NCBI GenBank assembly: GCA_021737905.1
Contig: JAIPDA010000127.1
Location: 1-6,952, forward strand
DNA from: Rhodoferax sp.
GTDB lineage: Bacteria; Pseudomonadota; Gammaproteobacteria; Burkholderiales; Burkholderiaceae_C
Direction of reading: 5' to 3'
DNA: 6,952 nt
Shown here: positions 1 to 5,617 of the stretch, piece after piece
Layout of the letters: each line of letters begins with the position of its first letter
Position numbering within the stretch: position 1 is the first letter of the stretch
Translations under genes and position numbers: made by a program
The notes under the pieces: model-generated
What the model saw: the letters and a program-made list of their open reading frames with translations, nothing else
Database searches by the model: none
What the model was told of the DNA's origin: nothing

Positions 1-1055
1 ATGTCTTCAGCCGCAATCGTTTCTTTGCGGATGCGGCTTTCAGCAAAAGCCAGGTCTTCGGCAATCGACGGGTCCAGGTGGTGGCAGACCATCAGCATGT
101 CCACATGCTCGTCCAGCGTATTGACGGTGTAGGGCATGGTCGGGTTGGTGGACGATGGCAAAAAGTTCGCTTCGCCCACCACGCGCATGATGTCCGGCGC
201 ATGGCCGCCGCCCGCACCTTCGGTGTGAAAGGCGCACAGGCTGCGGCCCTGGGTGGCCTCGATGGTGTTTTCCACAAAGCCAGACTCATTGAGCGTGTCG
301 GAGTGAATGGCCACCTGCGTGTCGGTGGCCTCCGCCACGTCCAGGCAGTTGCTGATGGCCGCTGGCGTGGTGCCCCAGTCTTCGTGCAATTTAAGGCCGA
401 TCACCCCGGCATCGATCTGCTCGTGCAGTGCATCCGGCAAGCTGGCGTTGCCCTTGCCCAGAAAGCCCAGGTTCATGGGAAAGGCGTCGGCCGCTTGCAG
501 CATGCGCTCGATGTTCCAGGGCCCCGGCGTGCAGGTGGTGGCAAAGGTGCCGGTGGCCGGGCCGGTGCCGCCGCCCAGCATGGTGGTCACGCCCGAGCTC
601 AGCGCTTCCTCGATTTGCTGCGGGCAGATGAAGTGAATGTGCGAGTCAATGCCGCCTGCGGTGACGATCATGCCTTCGCAGCTGATGATCTCGGTGCCCG
701 GGCCGATGATGATGTCCACGCCAGGTTGCACGTCAGGGTTGCCCGCCTTGCCGATGGCGGCGATGCGGCCGCCCTTCAAGCCGATGTCGGCCTTGACAAT
801 GCCCCAGTGGTCCATGATCAGCGCGTTGGTCATGACGGTGTCTACCGCGCCTTGCGCGCGCGTGGCCTGTGACTGCGCCATGCCGTCGCGGATGGTTTTG
901 CCGCCGCCGAACTTGACTTCTTCGCCGTAGCCGCCGGAGCGCAGCGTGTAGTCGGCCTCCACTTCAATCGTCAGCTCGGTGTCGGCCAGGCGCAGCCGGT
1001 CGCCGACCGTGGGCCCGAACATTTCTGCGTAAGCGCGTCGTCCAATGCCGGCCAT
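1..1055 (-). CDS. ureC: Urease subunit alpha (UreC), N-terminal 351 codons, cut by window edge
   Basis: This is the catalytic subunit of nickel urease, which hydrolyses urea to ammonia and carbamate in the cytoplasm as part of the UreABC complex. The reading starts MAGIGRRAYAEMFGPTVGD, typical of UreC. The metal-site residues are present: H139 and H141 in SHIHF, the carbamylated lysine K222 and H224 in GLKLHEDWG, H251 in VAIHSDT, H277 in FHTEGAGGGH, and the flap C324-H325 in MVCHHL. All sit five residues after the Klebsiella numbering. The ATG overlaps the ureB stop in TGATG, and an AGGGAG ribosome site lies 7 nt upstream (1063-1068). About 60% of the usual length of roughly 570 residues is visible. 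The rest, and probably the accessory genes ureE, ureF and ureG, lie left of the window. The frame is intact with no missing catalytic residue, so the enzyme looks functional. Confidence 0.98.
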   Translation of the reverse strand, partial: MAGIGRRAYAEMFGPTVGDRLRLADTELTIEVEADYTLRSGGYGEEVKFGGGKTIRDGMAQSQATRAQGAVDTVMTNALIMDHWGIVKADIGLKGGRIAAIGKAGNPDVQPGVDIIIGPGTEIISCEGMIVTAGGIDSHIHFICPQQIEEALSSGVTTMLGGGTGPATGTFATTCTPGPWNIERMLQAADAFPMNLGFLGKGNASLPDALHEQIDAGVIGLKLHEDWGTTPAAISNCLDVAEATDTQVAIHSDTLNESGFVENTIEATQGRSLCAFHTEGAGGGHAPDIMRVVGEANFLPSSTNPTMPYTVNTLDEHVDMLMVCHHLDPSIAEDLAFAESRIRKETIAAED

Positions 1056-1369
1056 CAAAGTGCTCCCTGCGTGAGTCCGCGAAAACCGAAAACCTTGCGC
1101 TCGCCCGCATAGTCCACCAGTTCTACCGTGCGTTGTTGGCCGGGCTCAAAGCGCACCGCCATGCCCGACGCGATGTTCAGCCGCATGCCGCGCGCGGCCG
1201 CGCGGTCAAAGCCCAGCGCTGCGTTGGTTTCTGCAAAGTGGTAGTGCGAGCCCACCTGGATGGGCCGGTCGGCCGTGTTTTGCACCACCAGCGTGATCGT
1301 GCGGCGGCCCGGGTTGAGCGCGTGCTCGCCCTCGTCAATGAAATATTCACCAGGGACCATGGCCATCAT
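1055..1369 (-). CDS. ureB: Urease subunit beta (UreB)
   Basis: This is the small beta subunit of urease, which packs against UreC and UreA in the enzyme core. The 104-residue product has the family landmarks PGEYFIDEG near the N-terminus, then GRRTITL, VGSHYHFAETN, LGFDRAAARGMRLNIASG, VRFEPGQ and VFGFRG. The length is normal for a separate beta subunit. The N-terminus is ambiguous. The first ATG (1369) overlaps the stop of the upstream small gene as ATGA but lies close to the AAAGGGGG ribosome site (1373-1380). A second ATG at 1366 has better spacing, and a third lies at 1360. The last base of its TGA stop is the first base of the ureC ATG. Expression is therefore almost certainly coupled to both neighbours. 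The subunit fusion state (separate A, B and C) is the standard bacterial arrangement. Confidence 0.96.
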   Translation of the reverse strand: MMAMVPGEYFIDEGEHALNPGRRTITLVVQNTADRPIQVGSHYHFAETNAALGFDRAAARGMRLNIASGMAVRFEPGQQRTVELVDYAGERKVFGFRGLTQGAL

Positions 1370-1548
1370 TTGCCCCCTTTGGAAAACCAGACCGCAGCCG
1401 CCAGGCCCAAACCCAGCGCCACAAAGCCCCAGGCGTCCGTCACATGCCAATGCGAGCCGCCCAAACCATGACCCTCATGCGCCAGCGCCGGTGCGCATGC
1501 AAGAAAGGCAAACACTAAGGAGAGCAGTTTCAGAATTTGTTGAGACAT
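1366..1548 (-). CDS. Small exported His-rich membrane protein between ureA and ureB
   Basis: This 60-residue protein belongs to no family I can name. It begins with a Sec-type signal peptide: K7, then a hydrophobic run at about 8-20, ending in ALA with likely cleavage before H24. A short segment HEGHGLGGSHWH (24-35) follows with four histidines and one acidic residue. Next comes one hydrophobic helix (about 39-55) and a basic SKGGK tail. The ATG at 1548 is chosen because GGAG lies 6 nt upstream; a longer in-frame TTG start at 1560 would place that site inside the gene. Its stop overlaps the ureB start (ATGA), so it is expressed with urease. The His motif at the start of the mature chain suggests binding of nickel or another divalent metal at the periplasmic face, but this is inference. 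HEGHG loosely recalls the mature start of HupE/UreJ nickel permeases, yet it is far too short to be one. Confidence 0.8.
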   Translation of the reverse strand: MSQQILKLLSLVFAFLACAPALAHEGHGLGGSHWHVTDAWGFVALGLGLAAAVWFSKGGK

Positions 1549-1617
1549 CAAGGGCTCCAAAAATGAAAAACAAAAGTAAAAAACCGACTAACCAAATTTC
1601 CAAGTAACAGCGCGGAA

Positions 1618-1685
1618 CCGGCTTTGCCGGGCTGCAGCTGTTGCCCCTTGAGGGGGAGGCGGCTACGCGAAGCGAGCCGCAACAG
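1618..1685. repeat. Hairpin-rich intergenic repeat-like element inside the urease operon
   Basis: Between the end of ureA and the small gene lies a dense set of inverted repeats. They are CCGGC-TTT-GCCGG (1618-1630), CCCCT-TG-AGGGG (1644-1655) and GCGGCT/AGCCGC (1659-1664 with 1675-1680), the last enclosing CGC-GAA-GCG. An outer CTGTTGC/GCAACAG pair (1638-1644 with 1679-1685) brackets the last two hairpins and competes with them for end bases. No reading frame is needed to explain it. The look matches short palindromic intergenic elements I recall as repeated in Comamonadaceae genomes, but the copy number here is unknown. In the ureA-to-ureB transcript it could act as an mRNA stabiliser or partial terminator. 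It is followed on the minus strand by a T-rich stretch, but not directly enough for a classical intrinsic terminator. Confidence 0.7.
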
Positions 1686-1695
1686 GGTGAGCTAG

Positions 1696-1998
1696 CTAAG
1701 TGATCGGCTGATGCACCGTCACCAACTTCGTGCCATCAGGAAAAGTCGCTTCAACCTGAATATCGGGAATCATCTCGGCGATGCCCTCCATCACGTCAGC
1801 GCGGGTGAGGAGGGTGCGGCCTTCGCTCATGAGCTCGGCCACGGTCTTGCCGTCACGCGCGCCCTCCATGACGGCGGCACTGATGAGTGCCACGGCTTCG
1901 GGGTAATTGAGTTTGAGGCCGCGGGCGCGGCGGCGCTCGGCCAGCAGGCCGGCGGTGAAAATCAGCAGCTTGTCTTTTTCGCGGGGGGTCAGTTCCAT
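1696..1998 (-). CDS. ureA: Urease subunit gamma (UreA)
   Basis: This is the gamma subunit of urease, a structural part of the cytoplasmic UreABC complex. The 100-residue product begins MELTPREKDKLLIFTAGLLA and carries LNYPEAVALIS, EGARDGKTVAEL, LTRADVMEGIAEMIPDIQVEATFPDGTKLVTVH, all standard for the family. The length is full. The ATG is preceded by GGAG (2004-2007) with 5 nt spacing. An in-frame extension upstream is possible, but its sequence is not urease-like and would cross the promoter. It is the first urease structural gene of the leftward operon. It is separated from the next gene by about 147 nt that hold the hairpin element, which is unusual because ureA and ureB are often close together. 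Transcription probably starts from the sigma-54 candidate about 46 bp upstream. Confidence 0.97.
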   Translation of the reverse strand: MELTPREKDKLLIFTAGLLAERRRARGLKLNYPEAVALISAAVMEGARDGKTVAELMSEGRTLLTRADVMEGIAEMIPDIQVEATFPDGTKLVTVHQPIT

Positions 1999-2043
1999 AG
2001 TTTCTCCAGGTGGGCCGGCTGCGCAGGCCCGAGTCTTCAAAAG

Positions 2044-2058
2044 GCAAGAACAGTGCCA
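2044..2058 (-). promoter_or_regulatory. Candidate sigma-54 promoter for ureA
   Basis: Read on the minus strand, the sequence is TGGCAC-TGTTC-TTGC. It matches the RpoN consensus TGGCAC-N5-TTGC at every defined base, with GG and GC separated by exactly 10 nt. The expected start point is about 12 nt further on, near 2033, which leaves a leader of about 35 nt before the ureA ATG that contains the GGAG ribosome site. Sigma-54 control of urease under nitrogen limitation is well precedented. An AAA+ activator (NtrC-like) would be required. I did not find a convincing paired NtrC site nearby. Confidence 0.75.
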
Positions 2059-2081
2059 CGTTCGGCCGGGCCGCGCCGCCG

Positions 2082-2096
2082 TGGCACAGAAACTGC
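2082..2096 (+). promoter_or_regulatory. Candidate sigma-54 promoter for the permease-kinase operon
   Basis: The plus strand reads TGGCAC-AGAAA-CTGC, followed by A. The -24 box is perfect, the GG-to-GC distance is exactly 10 nt, and the -12 box differs from TTGC only in its first base. The predicted start is near 2108, giving a leader of about 15 nt before the ATG at 2123. The -24 box is the right arm of an 8-bp inverted repeat (2053-2060 with 2080-2087) whose left arm is the -24 box of the ureA promoter. The two promoters thus face away from each other with their -24 GG pairs about 26 bp apart. Confidence 0.6.
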
Positions 2097-2122
2097 ACCA
2101 TGCAGAGCTAGCCCGCCTGCCC

Positions 2123-5100
2123 ATGAACGATCCGTTCCCACTTTCGCCACCCGAACCCTTGCCGCAGATGCGCGCGCCTTCCCCGGTGCAGCGCATCATC
2201 AAGATCCGGCGCGACTACAACAGCTGGGTTGCCAGCGAGACCATGGAAGACTACGCACTGCGCTACACGCCGCAGCGCTTTCGCAAGTGGTCTGAGTGGC
2301 GGGTGGCCAACACGGCTTTTGGCGCTGCCTCGTTTTTGATTCTCGAAGCCGTGGGTGCTACTTTGCTGGTGCAATACGGCTTTGCCAACGCTTTCTGGGC
2401 CATCGTGGCCACCGGGCTCATCATCTTTTTGGCGGGTCTGCCCATCAGCATTTACGCCGCGCGTTACGGCGTGGACATGGACTTGCTCACCCGGGGCGCG
2501 GGTTTCGGCTACATCGGCTCAACGCTCACCTCACTGATCTACGCCTCCTTCACTTTCATTTTTTTTGCGCTGGAAGCCGCCGTCATGGCCTATGCGCTCG
2601 AGTTGGCGCTGGGCATCCCGCCGGTCTGGGGCTACCTGATCTGCGCCGTGGTGGTGATTCCTCTGGTCACGCACGGCGTCTCCACCATCAGCCGCTTGCA
2701 AATGTGGACGCAGCCAGTCTGGTTACTGATGCTGGTGCTGCCTTTTGTCTATGTGCTGATGCGCGATCCTGGTGCGTTCGCCGGGGTTGTGCACTATGCA
2801 GGTGAATTAAATCCAGGGGGTGGATTTAATTTGCACCTGTTTGGTGCTGGTTTAACGGTAGGTATTGCCCTCATCACGCAAATGGGCGAGCAGGCGGACT
2901 ACCTGCGCTTCATGCCCGTGCATACCCCGGCCACACGCTGGCGATGGTGGGGCGGCGTGCTGGCGGGCGGGCCGGGTTGGGTTTTGCTGGGCGTGGTCAA
3001 AATGCTCTGCGGTGTGTTGCTGGCTTACCTGGCCATCCGCAACATGGTGCCGCCAGATCGCGCCGTCGACCCCAACCAGATGTACCTGGCCGCTTACGAG
3101 TACGTGTTCCCCAGCTACGGCATGGCGGTGGCGGCGACCGCGCTGTTTGTGGTGGTCTCGCAGCTCAAGATCAATGTGACCAACGCCTATGCCGGCTCGC
3201 TGGCCTGGTCTAACTTTTTCTCACGCCTCACGCACAGCCACCCCGGGCGCGTGGTGTGGGTGGTGTTCAACACCCTGATCGCCTTCATGCTGATGGAGAT
3301 GAATGTGTTCAAGGCACTGGGCGAAGTGCTCGGGCTGTACTCCAACATCGCGATTGCCTGGATGATGGCGGTGGTGGCCGACCTGGTGATCAACAAGCCG
3401 CTGGGCTTGTCGCCCAAGGGCATCGAGTTCAAACGCGCCCACCTGTATGACATCAACCCGGTAGGCGTAGGTGCCATGGGCCTGGCCTCGGTGCTGGGGG
3501 TCTCGGCGCACCTGGGTGTGTTCGGCCCCTTGGCGCAGGCTTTTTCTGCGGTGATCGCCATGGTCACCGCGCTGGTCACTTCACCCCTGATCGCCTGGGC
3601 CACCGGCGGGCGTTACTACATGGCCCGCAGCAGCGAACCCGGGGCTGCAACGGCCCAGGCAGGCGAGGATGCGTTGAGTGCGCACAGCCTAAGCCGCTGC
3701 GTGATTTGCGAGCGCAGCTACGAAAAACCCGACATGGCGCATTGCCCCGCTTACCAGGGCGCGATCTGCTCGCTGTGCTGCACCCTGGACGCGCGCTGCG
3801 GCGACATGTGCAAACCGCAAGCGAGCTTGTCCGCCCAATGGTCGGGCGCGCTGCGCTGGGTTTTGCCGCGCAGCATCTGGCAGTACCTGGACACCGGCCT
3901 GGCTCATTTTTTGTTGATGATGCTGGTCATCGTGCCGGTGCTTGCAGGCGTTTTAGGGTTTTTGTATGTGCAGGAATTGCGGCCCCTGGCCGAGTCGGTG
4001 GGCGTGTCTGCGACCGCATTGCGCTCGGGCTTTGTCAAAGCCTACTTTGCGCTGCTGGTGATAGCCGGCGTGGTGGCCTGGTGGATGGTGCTGGCCCACA
4101 AAAGCCGCCAGGTGGCGCAGGAAGAGTCCAACCGCCAAACCCATTTGCTCATGCAAGAAATTGAATCGCACCGGCAAACCGACGAGGCCCTGCAACAAGC
4201 CAAGCAACTGGCCGACCAGGCCAATCAGGCCAAGAGTCGCTACATCAGCGCCATCAGCCATGAGTTGCGCACACCGCTCAACAGCATATTGGGCTACGCG
4301 CAGCTCATGGGTGAAGACCCCTCAATTCCGCCGCACCGCCGCCAGGCGGTGAGCGTCATCAAACGCGGCGGCGAGCATTTGCTCTCCTTGATTGAGGGCA
4401 CTTTGGACGTCGCCCGCATTGAAAGCGGCAAGCTCACGCTCAATGTCAAACCCATGCACTTTGCCGACGGCGTGCGCGAAATGGCCAACCTGTTTGAGCT
4501 CGAAGCTTTGGCTAAGGGTTTGCAGTTTCATTTTGAGACCGAAGGCAGCCTGCCGGTGGTGGTGCGCGCCGACGAAAAACGCGTGCGGCAGATTCTTATC
4601 AACCTGCTGGGCAATGCCATCAAGTTCACAGCGCAAGGCCATGTCACGCTGCGCGTGCGCTACGCCCGCGAGATGGCGCTGATCGATGTTGAAGACACCG
4701 GCCCCGGCCTGTCTGATGACGAGCGCGACCGTATTTTTGAGCCCTTCACCCGCGCCAACACGCCCGGCGTGGCCGCGCCCGGCGCAGGCCTGGGGCTGAC
4801 GATTGCCAAGATGCTGACCGACCTGATGGGCGGAGAACTCACCATGAGCAGCACGCCCGGCGTCGGCTCTGTGTTTCGTGTGCGCTTGTTTTTGCCGGAA
4901 GTGCGGCTGGCCCCGGGCCAGGATGCGCCAGAGCCGGCGATGAGCCGGCCGCGCCAAGGCTATGCCGGCGAGCGCAGGCGCATTCTGGTGGTGGACAACG
5001 AAGAAGCCGACCGGGAGCTGCTGGTGAACCTGCTTCAGCCGCTGGGCTTTGAGATCCGCACCGCCGCCAGCGGCCACGACTGCCTGGACTTGCTGGCCGC

Positions 5101-5617
5101 CGGCCTGCAGCCCGATGTCATCCTGATGGACCTGGCCATGCCAGGCATTGACGGCTGGGAAACCATTCGCCGGCTGCGTGCGCTGGGCGGCCAGTCGCGG
5201 CCCCCTAAGGCCATTGCCATTGCCATCGTGTCGGCCAATGCTTTTGACAAGGGCCTGGACAACGACGCCGGCATCCGCGCCGAGGACTTCATCCTCAAGC
5301 CCGTGCGCCACAGCGAGTTGCTCGACTGGCTGGAGCGGCATTTGCAATTGCGCTGGCTGGCCCAGCCCGCCGCTGCGCCGGTGGCGCCAGCAGTACCGGC
5401 CGGTGCGCTGGTGTGGCCGGCGGCCGTCGAGCTGCAGGCCTTGCGCGACATGGTCTCGCTGGGCTTTGTGCGCGGCATTTTGAACCAGCTCGATAAGATT
5501 GAAAAAGCCCAGCCCGAATGCGCCGGCTTTGTGGCCGGCATGCGTCTGCTGGCCAAACAGTTTCAGTTTGAGGCCATGGGCCGGCAACTCGACACACCCG
5601 CCGGAGCCGCCGAGTGA
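2123..5617 (+). CDS. NCS1 permease-hybrid histidine kinase fusion (transporter-like sensor)
   Basis: This 1164-residue inner-membrane sensor kinase reads as follows. Residues 20-500 form an NCS1-type (purine/cytosine/allantoin class) permease with multiple helices, including RRDYNSW, GEQADYLRFMP (255-265) and VTNAYAGSLAWSNFFSRL (352-369). Residues 526-563 hold eight cysteines. Two extra helices follow (about 593-616 and 638-658), then a coiled coil (about 660-705). The HisKA site is SHELRTPLN with H713. The ATPase has N827 and N831 in INLLGNAIKF, D858 in EDTGPG, and GAGLGL from 887. The receiver spans about 955-1065 with D958, phospho-acceptor D1003 and K1059. A helical C-terminal tail contains no histidine, so there is no HPt. 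The ATG at 2123 is chosen because the protein then starts downstream of the predicted transcription start; no good ribosome site is visible. The permease part may transport, sense, or both. The substrate is unknown, but divergent urease genes suggest a purine-degradation compound or urea. Confidence 0.93.
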   Translation: MNDPFPLSPPEPLPQMRAPSPVQRIIKIRRDYNSWVASETMEDYALRYTPQRFRKWSEWRVANTAFGAASFLILEAVGATLLVQYGFANAFWAIVATGLIIFLAGLPISIYAARYGVDMDLLTRGAGFGYIGSTLTSLIYASFTFIFFALEAAVMAYALELALGIPPVWGYLICAVVVIPLVTHGVSTISRLQMWTQPVWLLMLVLPFVYVLMRDPGAFAGVVHYAGELNPGGGFNLHLFGAGLTVGIALITQMGEQADYLRFMPVHTPATRWRWWGGVLAGGPGWVLLGVVKMLCGVLLAYLAIRNMVPPDRAVDPNQMYLAAYEYVFPSYGMAVAATALFVVVSQLKINVTNAYAGSLAWSNFFSRLTHSHPGRVVWVVFNTLIAFMLMEMNVFKALGEVLGLYSNIAIAWMMAVVADLVINKPLGLSPKGIEFKRAHLYDINPVGVGAMGLASVLGVSAHLGVFGPLAQAFSAVIAMVTALVTSPLIAWATGGRYYMARSSEPGAATAQAGEDALSAHSLSRCVICERSYEKPDMAHCPAYQGAICSLCCTLDARCGDMCKPQASLSAQWSGALRWVLPRSIWQYLDTGLAHFLLMMLVIVPVLAGVLGFLYVQELRPLAESVGVSATALRSGFVKAYFALLVIAGVVAWWMVLAHKSRQVAQEESNRQTHLLMQEIESHRQTDEALQQAKQLADQANQAKSRYISAISHELRTPLNSILGYAQLMGEDPSIPPHRRQAVSVIKRGGEHLLSLIEGTLDVARIESGKLTLNVKPMHFADGVREMANLFELEALAKGLQFHFETEGSLPVVVRADEKRVRQILINLLGNAIKFTAQGHVTLRVRYAREMALIDVEDTGPGLSDDERDRIFEPFTRANTPGVAAPGAGLGLTIAKMLTDLMGGELTMSSTPGVGSVFRVRLFLPEVRLAPGQDAPEPAMSRPRQGYAGERRRILVVDNEEADRELLVNLLQPLGFEIRTAASGHDCLDLLAAGLQPDVILMDLAMPGIDGWETIRRLRALGGQSRPPKAIAIAIVSANAFDKGLDNDAGIRAEDFILKPVRHSELLDWLERHLQLRWLAQPAAAPVAPAVPAGALVWPAAVELQALRDMVSLGFVRGILNQLDKIEKAQPECAGFVAGMRLLAKQFQFEAMGRQLDTPAGAAE
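2799..2839 (+). repeat. Long perfect hairpin inside the permease coding sequence
   Basis: Inside the kinase gene, codons for about residues 226-239 form an inverted repeat. CAGGTG plus AATTAAATCCA (2799-2815) pairs with TGGATTTAATT (2821-2831) and CACCTG (2834-2839). This gives 17 base pairs, interrupted only by a 2-nt bulge (2832-2833), with a GGGGG loop. The stem is AT-rich and uses codons such as TTA, AAT and CCA that contrast with the GC-rich surroundings. It encodes a Gly/Asn-rich loop between two membrane helices. Confidence 0.8.

Noticed and set aside
78..872. Open frame of 264 codons on the plus strand opposite ureC
   Set aside because: It is the antisense shadow of a well-conserved ureC frame, with low-complexity Ala/Gly/Val/His content typical of GC-rich antisense frames and no recognisable domain.
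1539..1548. Lipoprotein reading of the small urease-operon protein (Cys18)
   Set aside because: The residues before Cys18 are F-L-A, a poor lipobox, while a good signal peptidase I site (ALA before H24) follows.
2094..2104. TGCACC-A-TGCA as an NtrC half-site
   Set aside because: There is no matching GGTGCA at the right distance, and it overlaps the -12 box of the plus-strand promoter.
1907..2122. N-terminal extension of the permease-kinase frame into and beyond ureA
   Set aside because: The frame is open, but it overlaps ureA antisense and crosses both promoter candidates. The product before the ATG at 2123 is Arg-rich and not permease-like. The GTG at 2081 lies within the inverted repeat and upstream of the expected transcript start.
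2174..2190. Possible NtrC-type site (GCGCC-N6-GGTGC) about 120 bp upstream of the ureA promoter
   Set aside because: The position would be suitable, but the left half has a mismatch, the spacer is 6 rather than the usual 4-5, and it lies in GC-rich coding sequence where such matches are common.
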